The position numbers and the translations under genes are program-made. A DNA stretch of 53,221 bases from an uncultured Collinsella sp. (GTDB taxonomy: Bacteria > Actinomycetota > Coriobacteriia > Coriobacteriales > Coriobacteriaceae), in assembly GCA_902493535.1 (NCBI GenBank), contig CABUQG010000011.1, positions 1 to 53,221 of the forward strand, read 5' to 3'. The notes beneath the pieces were generated by a model. The model saw nothing but the letters and a program-made list of their open reading frames with translations. It searched no databases and was not told the origin of the DNA. This document shows positions 39,708-47,355 of this stretch, in pieces (the first letter of the stretch is position 1; every line of letters starts with the position of its first letter).

Positions 39708-41150
39708 GTGCTTAATAGATTCCGCATGCTTGTCGCCTGTGCTTTGACCTTCGTGCTTTGCTGGGTGCCGGGATTTGCGTTTGCTGGGGACGCTGAGGAC
39801 GGGGCCCAGGTTGCTGCGACCGCTCATGGGCTTTCCTATGGGATCGAGGGTTTTGAGCGGTTGGCCAAGGGGACCGCTCGTGCCATGGAGAGCCAGCCTG
39901 AGGGCTACCGGTTTCCCGTTGACGAGGACGTGGACCTTGTGGTGGCGCCTGCTGCCGATCGCGTTGTGGTGTGGATATCGCCCAAGGCGGTCGAGAAGTT
40001 TGGATTGGATCTGCAGGACAACGAGTGTGTATCGGGTCTCAAGGTCCTCGTCTGTGAGCTCGACAGCGCAAACTGCATGGGAGGTGCGCAGCTGGGGGAC
40101 GTGGATCTTCCTTGGTATGTCACGGCGGAAACAACGTTTGATGCCGGCGGGTATACCTATAGCTTTGACGAGCGCGGTGCGGATGGGGACCGTTATGTGG
40201 TGATTGCATCAGCCTCGGGTGATGCCAAGGGCGGCGCGCGTTGGCTTGATAGCGCTCACATGGTAGAAGCATCGTCTGTCGTGTTGCGGGATGAGCAGGG
40301 GCCCTTGACCTCTCTGGCTTCCTTTTTGGGCGACATTGACTATCGCCCGTTTTGGGTGTCCATTAAAACGAGCGGTCTTGCCCTGGTGATCGCGTTTGCG
40401 CTGGGCCTGTTCGCCGCGTGGAAGACCATGGGTACCTCGAGTCGCATCAAGGGCCTGCTCGATTCGGTCTTTACGATTCCTATGGTGATGCCGCCTACGG
40501 TGTGCGGCTTTTTGCTGCTTATTCTGTTTGGCCGTTCGACCGGGGTGGGCCAGTGGCTCATCGCGCACGGCATCTCGATCGTCTTTACCTGGCCCGCGGC
40601 GGTCATTTCGGCCGTCGTTGTGTCGTTTCCGCTGGTCTACCGCACGGCACTCGGAGCCTTCGAGAGCCTCGACACGCAGATGCTCGATGCGGCACGCACG
40701 CTGGGCTGGTCCGAGCGTCGCATCTTCACCAAGCTCATGATGCCGCTTGGCTGGCCCTCGATTGCCGCCGGCACGGTGCTCGCCTTCGCGCGTGCCATGG
40801 GCGAGTTTGGCTGCACGCTGTTCTTTGCGGGCAACTACGCCGGCATTACGCAGACCATCCCCATCGCCATCTACTTTGAGTGGATGGGCGGCAACACCTC
40901 GGTGGCCCTCTTTTGGGTCGCCGTTGTGATTGTGTTTAGTTTCCTGGTCATCCTGTTCATCAACATGTACACCGCGCATTCGCAAAAGTATCGCGAGCGG
41001 GGCCTTTCGCGTGCGAAGCGCAAGCAGGCCAAAGAGCTCGCCGGACAGGGCGATTCGCTCGACCCGGTGGGCGGCGACGCCCTGCGTATCGATCGCGAGG
41101 CGCTGGCCGAGCTCATGCGCGAGGATGCCGCTTCGCAGGGAGGTCGATAG
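39708..41150 (+). CDS. modB: molybdate ABC transporter permease with N-terminal extracytoplasmic domain
   Basis: About 480 residues, twice the usual ModB (~225). Residues ~220-450 are the permease: FWVSIKTSGLALVIAFALGL, then the EAA-type loop AARTLGWSERRIFTKLMMPLGWPSI that contacts ModC, and further spans. Residues 1-25 are a signal/anchor helix (MLVACALTFVLCWVPGFAFA), followed by a ~180-residue soluble domain of beta character with several Cys. The tail is basic then acidic. GTG 39708 has GGAG six nt upstream. The 5' quarter is G/T-rich compared with modA. modC starts 3 nt after the stop. Confidence 0.9.
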   Translation: MLNRFRMLVACALTFVLCWVPGFAFAGDAEDGAQVAATAHGLSYGIEGFERLAKGTARAMESQPEGYRFPVDEDVDLVVAPAADRVVVWISPKAVEKFGLDLQDNECVSGLKVLVCELDSANCMGGAQLGDVDLPWYVTAETTFDAGGYTYSFDERGADGDRYVVIASASGDAKGGARWLDSAHMVEASSVVLRDEQGPLTSLASFLGDIDYRPFWVSIKTSGLALVIAFALGLFAAWKTMGTSSRIKGLLDSVFTIPMVMPPTVCGFLLLILFGRSTGVGQWLIAHGISIVFTWPAAVISAVVVSFPLVYRTALGAFESLDTQMLDAARTLGWSERRIFTKLMMPLGWPSIAAGTVLAFARAMGEFGCTLFFAGNYAGITQTIPIAIYFEWMGGNTSVALFWVAVVIVFSFLVILFINMYTAHSQKYRERGLSRAKRKQAKELAGQGDSLDPVGGDALRIDREALAELMREDAASQGGR

Positions 41151-41153
41151 GCC

Positions 41154-42224
41154 ATGTCGCTCGTTCTGGATATTAAAAAGCGCTATCCCGGGTTTATGCT
41201 CGACATGCAGCTTGAGGCCGGCGAGGAGCGTGTGGCGCTGCTCGGTGCCTCGGGTTGCGGCAAGAGCTGCACCTTGCGCTGCATTGCCGGTGTGGAGACG
41301 CCCGACGAGGGCAAGATCGTCGTCAACGGCGTGACCTTTTTTGACTCGGCGGCGGGCATCAACCTGTCGCCCCAGGAGCGCAAATGCGCCCTGCTGTTCC
41401 AAAACTATCAGCTGTTTCCCAACATGACGGTGGCCGATAACGTATGTGCCGGCGTAAAGGACGCGGGCGACGCCGCTGCGCGTAAAAAACTTGCCGAGCG
41501 CTACCTGGGCATCTTTGGCCTAGCCGATTTTGCCGACCGCTATCCCGCGCGCCTCTCGGGCGGTCAGCAGCAACGTGTGGCGCTTGCCCGTATGGTGGCG
41601 GCTCACCCGGGCATCTTTATGTTCGACGAGCCCATGAGCGCACTCGATTCCTATCTTAAGAGCGCCCTCGAACAGAACATGCTCGACCTGTTCGATGTAT
41701 GCAACCGCACCGTGCTCTATGTGAGCCACGACATCGACGAAGCGTGCCGCCTGTGCCAGCGCATCTGCGTGATGCACGACGGGCATGTTGAGGAGATCGG
41801 CTCCGTCGAGGACGTGGTCCGCCGTCCGCAGACGCTGGCGGCGCTGCGCCTGACGGGCTGCAAGAACACAAGCCGGGCGCGCAAGATCGGCGACGAAGAA
41901 GTTGAGGCGCTCGATTGGGGCATGACCTTTAACGTGGGTCGCGAGGTTCCCGATAATGTGGCGTACCTGGGCATTCGCGCGAGCTACTTCCATGTGGACA
42001 ACCGTGCCGAGCGGGGTCGCAACAGCTACGACCTGCACGTGGCGCGCGTGAGCGATTCGCGTTTTGAGCGCCTGGTGCTGTTGGATGCGCCGCGGGTCGA
42101 TGCGCCAACGCGTCTGCAGTGGAAGGTCAACAAATTGAGCGTACCAGCGGATGGGTTACCGCAAGAAGGCGAGACCCTGCGTATGCATTTTGATGCCAGC
42201 AGGATCCATCTGGTTTGTCGGTAG
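41154..42224 (+). CDS. modC: molybdate ABC transporter ATP-binding protein
   Basis: 356 residues. The nucleotide-binding domain occupies 1-235: Walker A GASGCGKS, signature LSGGQQQRVALARM, Walker B GIFMFDEP, and a conserved switch His in VSHDIDEA. The C-terminal ~110 residues are a TOBE-like regulatory part (YLGIRASYFHVDN), typical of ModC. It is tightly coupled to modB (3 nt apart). A hairpin at 42236-42262 with TTTGTCTT probably ends the operon. Confidence 0.95.
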   Translation: MSLVLDIKKRYPGFMLDMQLEAGEERVALLGASGCGKSCTLRCIAGVETPDEGKIVVNGVTFFDSAAGINLSPQERKCALLFQNYQLFPNMTVADNVCAGVKDAGDAAARKKLAERYLGIFGLADFADRYPARLSGGQQQRVALARMVAAHPGIFMFDEPMSALDSYLKSALEQNMLDLFDVCNRTVLYVSHDIDEACRLCQRICVMHDGHVEEIGSVEDVVRRPQTLAALRLTGCKNTSRARKIGDEEVEALDWGMTFNVGREVPDNVAYLGIRASYFHVDNRAERGRNSYDLHVARVSDSRFERLVLLDAPRVDAPTRLQWKVNKLSVPADGLPQEGETLRMHFDASRIHLVCR

Positions 42225-42235
42225 CGCCGGGTAAT

Positions 42236-42270
42236 GCCGTCGGGGATATAAGTCTCGGCGGCTTTGTCTT
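42236..42270 (+). terminator. probable terminator of the mod operon
   Basis: GCCGTCGGGG (42236-42245) pairs with TCTCGGCGGC (42253-42262) with three wobbles, loop of 7 nt, then TTTGTCTT. Confidence 0.55.
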
Positions 42271-42289
42271 GCCGTTCGCCTAATGGGGA

Positions 42290-42317
42290 ATGACAAACTC
42301 TTATCAACACAGATAAT
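42290..42317 (+). promoter_or_regulatory. promoter of the double-cubane/selenium cluster
   Basis: ATGACA (42290-42295), 16-nt spacer, GATAAT (42312-42317): each box matches consensus at five of six positions. It predicts a ~330-nt leader before the first structural gene at 42654, long enough for leader regulation. Confidence 0.65.
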
Positions 42318-42425
42318 TATTTATTAAACGGCGGCACACGACGCTGTCGTACGAATGTCAACGGTGTTCGCATGGTCGACGACCGTTGATATAGTTGACC
42401 TTAACTTGTAAAGGAGGACGCGCAC

Positions 42426-42494
42426 ATGCCGCAGACGACATACATTCGCCGCGTTGCCGCGCGCGCCCTGTATATGGCTCGGAGTCGCATATGA
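42426..42494 (+). CDS. possible leader ORF (22 aa) upstream of the double-cubane genes
   Basis: ATG 42426 with a strong AAAGGAGG 8 nt upstream encodes MPQTTYIRRVAARALY then MARSRI and TGA; five of 22 residues are Arg. Its stop overlaps an ATG (42491) that opens a 56-codon frame running across the start codon of the gene at 42654 (stop at 42659-42661). The chain could couple translation, but the second frame does not look like a protein. A GCACGG...CCGTGC hairpin lies at about 42579-42608. Function unknown; treat as tentative. Confidence 0.4.
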   Translation: MPQTTYIRRVAARALYMARSRI

Positions 42495-42653
42495 GCAGGT
42501 ATGTTCACGGCTCCGGGAGAGACGACGCACAACTAAATAATCGACCGCAAAGCAGGTTCCCCAAAATTCCGGGTTTAGGCACGGCTGGGTTTTCGCCGCC
42601 CACCGTGCAGCAATACCGTAGTTATCCGTATTTGGTTCGAGAGGGGAACCGTC

Positions 42654-43937
42654 ATGGCTGAAGAATTCGATTTCCATCCGATGTGGGAGAGCCTCGGCAT
42701 GAATCTTGCCGATCACGATATGCTGCTGGGCGCTGTGGGCCAGATGTACGGCGATATGTTCCTGACGCAGAACAATCGCCCCAAGTCCACGTCCTACCTG
42801 GATTTTGTCGCCACCAACATCCACAGCGGCCGTATTAAGGAGATGCTCGACAAGAAGGAGGCCGGCGAGGCCACCAAGATCGTCGGTTCGTTCTGTGTGT
42901 ACGTGCCCGAGGAGATCGTGCTTGCCTGCGATGGCATCCCCGTTGGCCTGTGCTCGGGTGCCGACTGGGCGACCGACAAGGTCGAGGAGCATCTGCCGCG
43001 CAACACCTGCCCGCTCATCAAGAGCTTTGCCGGCTTTAAGCTGGGCGAGGTCTGCCCCTACATTGAGTCGAGTGATCTGGTGGTGGGCGAGAACACCTGC
43101 GATGGCAAGAAGAAGGCCTACGAGTTCTTTGCCACGCAAAAGAACATGTACGTCATGGATATCCCCAACGTGCACGACGAGTCGACGCTCGTGACCTGGA
43201 AGGCCGAGGTTAAAAAGCTTGCCGCCAAGATCGAGGAAGAGTGCGGCGTCAAGATTACGCCCGAGCGCCTGAAGGCTGCCATCCACGCCGTCAACGAGAA
43301 GCGTCGCGCCCTGCAGCGCCTCGCTGCCACGCGCGCTGCCGATCCGGCGCCCATCAGCGGTCTCGACAGCCTGCTGACCGTTCAGGCCGCCTTTATGGAC
43401 GACACGCCGCGTCTGACCGGAGCCATCAACGAGATGGCCGCCGAGTGCGAGCAGCGCGTTGAGGCCGGCGAGGGCGTGGCGCCCAAGGGGACCAAGCGCA
43501 TCCTGTACACCGGCACGCCCATGGCCGTGCCCAACTGGAAGCTGTTCAACCTCATCGAGAAGGCCGGCGGCGTTGTGGTAGGCGAGGAGTCCTGCACGGG
43601 CTCGCGCTACTACAAGGACCTGGTCGACGAGTCCGGTGAGACGGTCGACGAGATGCTCGACGCCATCGCCGAGCGCTACTTTAAGATTAACTGCGCCGTC
43701 TTTACGCCCAACGATCAGCGTATGAAGGACATTGTCCAGATGGCCAAGGACTTGCATGCCGACGGCATCGTCGACGTGGCCCTGCAGTTCTGCACGCTCT
43801 ACGAGATGGAGTCGTTTGCCGTGGAGAAGGCTGCCGAGGAGGCCGGCATTCCGTTTATGCACATCACGACCGACTACGCCGGCGAGGATGCAGGCCAACT
43901 GCAAACCAGGATTGAGGCTTTCTTGGAAACCATTTAG
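42654..43937 (+). CDS. double-cubane-cluster anaerobic reductase, 2-hydroxyacyl-CoA dehydratase family (copy 1)
   Basis: 427 residues, 2-hydroxyacyl-CoA dehydratase D-component superfamily, closest in build to double-cubane-cluster proteins (YjiM-like) that hold an [8Fe-9S] cluster and reduce small substrates after ATP-driven electron input. Cluster-type cysteines are in RNTCPLIKSF, GEVCPYI, GENTCDGKKKAYEFF, GEESCTGSRYY and LQFCTLYEMES. Ribosome site GAGAGGGG precedes ATG 42654. The substrate is unknown. The related gene at 44092 and the activase at 45411 lie on the same strand, with long hairpins (C1, C2) between. Confidence 0.9.
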   Translation: MAEEFDFHPMWESLGMNLADHDMLLGAVGQMYGDMFLTQNNRPKSTSYLDFVATNIHSGRIKEMLDKKEAGEATKIVGSFCVYVPEEIVLACDGIPVGLCSGADWATDKVEEHLPRNTCPLIKSFAGFKLGEVCPYIESSDLVVGENTCDGKKKAYEFFATQKNMYVMDIPNVHDESTLVTWKAEVKKLAAKIEEECGVKITPERLKAAIHAVNEKRRALQRLAATRAADPAPISGLDSLLTVQAAFMDDTPRLTGAINEMAAECEQRVEAGEGVAPKGTKRILYTGTPMAVPNWKLFNLIEKAGGVVVGEESCTGSRYYKDLVDESGETVDEMLDAIAERYFKINCAVFTPNDQRMKDIVQMAKDLHADGIVDVALQFCTLYEMESFAVEKAAEEAGIPFMHITTDYAGEDAGQLQTRIEAFLETI

Positions 43938-43953
43938 GGGTATCCGTCCCGGC

Positions 43954-44053
43954 GGCTTCCCCAGGCACCCGATCTTGCCGTTCAAACCATCGTTTGCGTA
44001 CCAAAGTACGCGGCGCTTCTCTTTCACGGCAACCTCGGGCACCTGGGAAAGCC
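43954..44053 (+). repeat. ~100-bp intercistronic palindrome, copy C1
   Basis: The left part (43954-44001) and right part (44006-44053) fold on each other around GCGTAC-CAAA-GTACGC. Outer arms contain CCCAGGCACCCGA and TCGGGCACCTGGG. It begins 17 nt after the stop of the first double-cubane gene. Copy C2 at 45250-45358 has the same layout and closely similar sequence. Confidence 0.92.
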
Positions 44054-44091
44054 GTTTCCTTGGTTGGTCAAAAGGTTTGTTAAGGAGTTAT

Positions 44092-45255
44092 ATGTCGGAA
44101 AATATGGAGCAGCCGTTGCCATCCACGTTTGAGGAGTTCAACGAGCAGCGCAAGGCGGCGTTTATTCGTGTCAAGGATTACAAGCAGGCGGGCAATCGTC
44201 TGGTCGGCTTTTTGTGCAGCTATACGCCGCTCGAGATTATCGATGCCGCGGGCGCCTCGAGCGTGGCCCTTTGCGGTACGTCCGATGAGGTGATTCCCGA
44301 GGCCGAGAAGGTGCTGCCGGCAAATCTGTGTCCGCTCATCAAGTCGACGTATGGTTTTGCCTATTCGCAAAAGTGCCCGTTTACGTACTTTAGCGACATG
44401 ATCATCGGTGAGACCACCTGCGACGGCAAGAAGAAGATGTACGAGCTACTCAACGAGCTCAAGCGCACGCACATTCTGCATCTTCCGCAGGGTCGCGATC
44501 GCGCCTACGAGCGTGAAGGCTGGTACGAGGAGTGCTGCCTGCTCAAGGAGGAGCTCGAGAACTTCTACGGCATCACGATTACCGACGATGACCTGCGCGC
44601 TGCCGTCCGTCGTCGCAACCGCTTGCGTGCGGCCCAGCTCGAGATGTTTGCGCTGCAGGCCAACCAGCCGGCGGCCATGAGCGGCGTCGACCTGATGAGC
44701 ACCATGTTTGCCGGCACGTTCAGCTTTGATATCGAGGCCTATGCGCAGCAGCTGGAGCAAAAGATTGTCAAGCTGCGCGAGGCCTACGACGCGGGCGAGC
44801 GCCCGGTCGCGGCGGATGCCAAGCGCATTCTGATCACCGGCTGCCCAGTGGGTGGCGTAATCAACAAGATCGGTCGCACCATCGAGTCCAACGGCGGTGT
44901 GGTCGTGTGCATGGACGACTGCTCGGGTGAGCGCACGGCGGCCATGATGATCGACCCGGAGGCTCCCGATATCCTGCGCGCCATCGCCGACCGTTACCTG
45001 GACATCAACTGCTCGGTCATGACGCCCAACGACGGCCGTATGGAAAATACGCTGGCCATGTGCGAGAAGTACCATGTCGATGGCGTGGTAGAGAGCGTGC
45101 TACAGGCCTGCCACACCTTCAACGTTGAGAGCGCGCGCATGCAGGGGACTGTCGAGGGTGTGGGTATTCCGTATATGAAGATCGAGACCGACTACAGCAA
45201 CGGTGACATGGGCCAGATCGAGACTCGCATCGCCGCCTTCATCGAAACCCTCTAG
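44092..45255 (+). CDS. double-cubane-cluster anaerobic reductase, 2-hydroxyacyl-CoA dehydratase family (copy 2)
   Basis: 387 residues, a paralogue of the preceding gene. All cluster-type cysteines are kept: LPANLCPLIKSTYG, SQKCPFTYF, GETTCDGKKKMYELL, MDDCSGERTAAMM and LQACHTFNVES. It is about 40 residues shorter at the N-terminus. ITGCPVGGVINKI replaces YTGTPMAVPNWKL in the C-terminal half, adding a cysteine near the presumed substrate cleft. ATG 44092 has AAGGAG upstream. The pair could be two homodimers with different substrates or one heterodimer; sequence does not decide. A palindrome overlaps its stop codon. Confidence 0.9.
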   Translation: MSENMEQPLPSTFEEFNEQRKAAFIRVKDYKQAGNRLVGFLCSYTPLEIIDAAGASSVALCGTSDEVIPEAEKVLPANLCPLIKSTYGFAYSQKCPFTYFSDMIIGETTCDGKKKMYELLNELKRTHILHLPQGRDRAYEREGWYEECCLLKEELENFYGITITDDDLRAAVRRRNRLRAAQLEMFALQANQPAAMSGVDLMSTMFAGTFSFDIEAYAQQLEQKIVKLREAYDAGERPVAADAKRILITGCPVGGVINKIGRTIESNGGVVVCMDDCSGERTAAMMIDPEAPDILRAIADRYLDINCSVMTPNDGRMENTLAMCEKYHVDGVVESVLQACHTFNVESARMQGTVEGVGIPYMKIETDYSNGDMGQIETRIAAFIETL

Positions 45256-45358
45256 CTTCCTCAGGCACCGGATCTTGCTCCTCAAACCGTCGCTTGCGTA
45301 CCCAAAGTACGCTGCGCTCCTCTTTCGGGGCAATCTCCGGCACCTGAGAAACCTAGAG
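45250..45358 (+). repeat. ~100-bp intercistronic palindrome, copy C2
   Basis: CTCTAG at 45250-45255, which includes the last codon and TAG stop of the upstream gene, pairs with CTAGAG at 45353-45358. CTCAGGCACCGGA pairs with TCCGGCACCTGAG. The centre is GCGTAC-CCAAA-GTACGC. Compared with C1, several stem positions differ on both strands so pairing is kept. Confidence 0.92.
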
Positions 45359-45410
45359 CTAAGGCGCCTGAACGTGCCGCTGTCTTTGATGTTTAGATTG
45401 GGAGAGAGCC

Positions 45411-46175
45411 ATGATAGGGATCGGGATCGATATCGGGTCTACGGCGGCTAAGGCTGCTGTGGTCGATGGGGAGGGTTCGGTGGCGTGGACGTGCGTGCAG
45501 CCAACCGGGTTTTCCTCGGTCGATGCTTCCGAGCGGCTGCGCGAGGCGCTGGCAGCGGCCGGCTACGACGTGGCAGCCGACGACGTGCGCGTGATCGCGA
45601 CCGGCTACGGTCGTGTCGCCGTGCCCTATGCGCACAAGGTCGTGACCGAGATTACCTGCCACGGTACCGGTGCCGTGCGCCTGTTTGGCGATCACGGCAC
45701 CGTGATCGACGTGGGCGGTCAGGACACCAAGGTCATTCAGCTTAAAAGTGGCCGCGTGGCCAAGTTTGCCATGAACGACAAGTGCGCCGCCGGCACGGGG
45801 CGCTTTTTGGAGATCATGGCCGATCGCCTAGGCATTTCCCAGCAGCAGATGGCTGACCTGGCGCGTTCCGGCGAGCCCACCAAGATCAGCAGCATGTGCA
45901 CGGTGTTTGCCGAAAGCGAGGTTATCAGCCTGATCGGTCGCGGTGAGCCGCGCGAGAACATTGCGCGTGGCGTGATCGACAGCGTGGTCTCGCGCGTGGC
46001 GACCATGGCCGGGCAGGCCGCGGGCGCCCCGTACTACCTGACCGGTGGCCTGTGCGAGAACGCCTTCGTGGTGGAGCGGTTGGGCGAGCTGCTGGGGTCG
46101 CCGGTGACCACCTCGCCCCAGGCTCGCTTTGCCGGTGCCATCGGCGCGGCGATTCGCGCACAGGCGCTCAATTAA
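45411..46175 (+). CDS. acyl-CoA dehydratase activase (BadF/BadG/HgdC family ATPase)
   Basis: 254 residues, typical. An ASKHA-fold ATPase with a [4Fe-4S] cluster shared across the dimer that injects low-potential electrons into dehydratase/double-cubane partners. Phosphate motif GIDIGSTAAKAAVVD; second motif VIDVGGQDTKVI; cluster Cys in NDKCAAGTGRFLE and SSMCTVFAESEV; C-terminal LTGGLCENAFV. GGGAGAGAG precedes the ATG. It is the only activase near two double-cubane genes and probably serves both. The first ~40 codons are G/T-rich with many GGG codons, unlike the rest. Confidence 0.93.
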   Translation: MIGIGIDIGSTAAKAAVVDGEGSVAWTCVQPTGFSSVDASERLREALAAAGYDVAADDVRVIATGYGRVAVPYAHKVVTEITCHGTGAVRLFGDHGTVIDVGGQDTKVIQLKSGRVAKFAMNDKCAAGTGRFLEIMADRLGISQQQMADLARSGEPTKISSMCTVFAESEVISLIGRGEPRENIARGVIDSVVSRVATMAGQAAGAPYYLTGGLCENAFVVERLGELLGSPVTTSPQARFAGAIGAAIRAQALN

Positions 46176-46245
46176 TGCATCCGCCGCAGGCTCGCATTCA
46201 TGCGTATACTGGGAGAAAATGATTGACCGATGAGAGGAGGTATCG

Positions 46246-47295
46246 ATGGCTGACGATCAGATTAAGCTCACGTCTATGACTGCCGCGAGCGGTTGAGCCG
46301 CTAAGTTGGCTCCTGGAGCCCTCGCCCAGGTCCTGGGCGATTTACCCAATGTGCATAACGACAACTTGCTCGTGGGGTTCGATACCTCCGACGATGCGAG
46401 CGTCTTTCGCGTTGGCGATAACTTGGGTCTCGTGCAGTCCATCGACTTCTTCCCACCGATGGTCGACGACCCGTTTTTGTTTGGCCAGATCGCCGCGGCA
46501 AACTCGCTGTCGGACATCTACGCCATGGGCGGGCGGCCGAGCCATGCCATGAACTTGCTGTGCATCCCGAGCTGTCTGGGCGTTGAGGTTGCCGGTCAGA
46601 TTCTGGCGGGCGGCGCCGACAAGTGCGTCGAGGCGGGTTGCTCCATCGCGGGCGGTCACACCATCAACGACGACGAGCCCAAGTACGGCCTGTCCGTGAG
46701 CGGGTTTGTCGCGCTCGACCGCATGCTCGCCAACAGCGGCGCGCGCGTGGGCGATGCGTTACTGCTGACCAAGGCGGTTGGCTCGGGCATCATCACCACG
46801 GCCATTAAGGGCGAGCTCATCGAGCAGGACGAGGCCGCAGCCATGTTTGACTCGATGCGCACCCTCAACGAGGCTCCGATTCGTCTGGCCGAGGGACTTG
46901 AGCTTCACGGCTGCACCGACATCACGGGCTTTGGCCTGATCGGGCATGCGTGCGAGATGGCCGAGGGCTCGGGCGTGCAGATTGAGCTTGCGTCGGGGGC
47001 GGTGCCGCTCTTTGACCAGGTGCTCGACATGGCGCGTTTGGGCATTATCCCCGCGGGCTCCTACCGCAACCAGGACTTCTTTGGCCCGCGCGTGACGGCC
47101 GACGAGGACCTTGAGCCGGGCATGCTCGACGCGCTGTACGACCCGCAGACGTCTGGTGGCCTGCTTATCGCGGCACCTGCTGCCGATGTGGATGAGCTTG
47201 CGCGCCGTCTGCATGCCGAAGGACGTATTGCCGCCGTCGTCGGTCGCGTGTGCGAGTCGGTGCCAGGCGGTCCTGCCGTCCACGTTGTTCGCTAG
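46246..47295 (+). CDS. selD: selenide, water dikinase, a selenoprotein with in-frame UGA (Sec17)
   Basis: 349 residues if TGA 46294-46296 is read as selenocysteine. SelD makes selenophosphate from selenide and ATP. The N-terminus MADDQIKLTSMTAASG is followed by Sec-Ala-Ala-Lys, so Sec17 and Lys20 align with the catalytic Cys17 and Lys20 of E. coli SelD. Downstream family blocks are LGLVQSIDFFPPMVDDPFLF, AANSLSDIYAMGG, AGGHTINDDEPKYG and CTDITGFGLIGH. GAGAGGAGG precedes ATG 46246. Without recoding, the frame would be only 16 codons. It needs SelA, SelB and tRNA-Sec, which must lie elsewhere. yedF follows 60 nt later. Confidence 0.95.
46294..46335 (+). promoter_or_regulatory. UGA codon with candidate bacterial SECIS hairpin in selD
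   Basis: The Sec UGA (46294-46296) is followed by a GGCTC-CTG-GAGCC hairpin (46308-46320) whose apex lies 16-18 nt after the UGA, within the distance used by bacterial SECIS elements. The apical CTGG offers the G-rich loop SelB prefers. Exact structure is uncertain. Confidence 0.6.
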
Positions 47296-47355
47296 CCCGC
47301 ACGTTTATGTAACTGTTTACCGTTCTCTAGAACGGTTCTTTCGAAAGGAAAAGCT

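Noticed and set aside
42395..42661. An 88-codon protein-coding gene overlapping the double-cubane start
   Set aside because: Composition is not protein-like, and it overlaps the ATG of a clear gene; kept only as a possible coupling frame.
46246..46305. selD as a pseudogene with a premature stop
   Set aside because: The TGA falls exactly at the catalytic Cys/Sec position, with conserved flanking residues, an intact downstream frame and selenium genes alongside.
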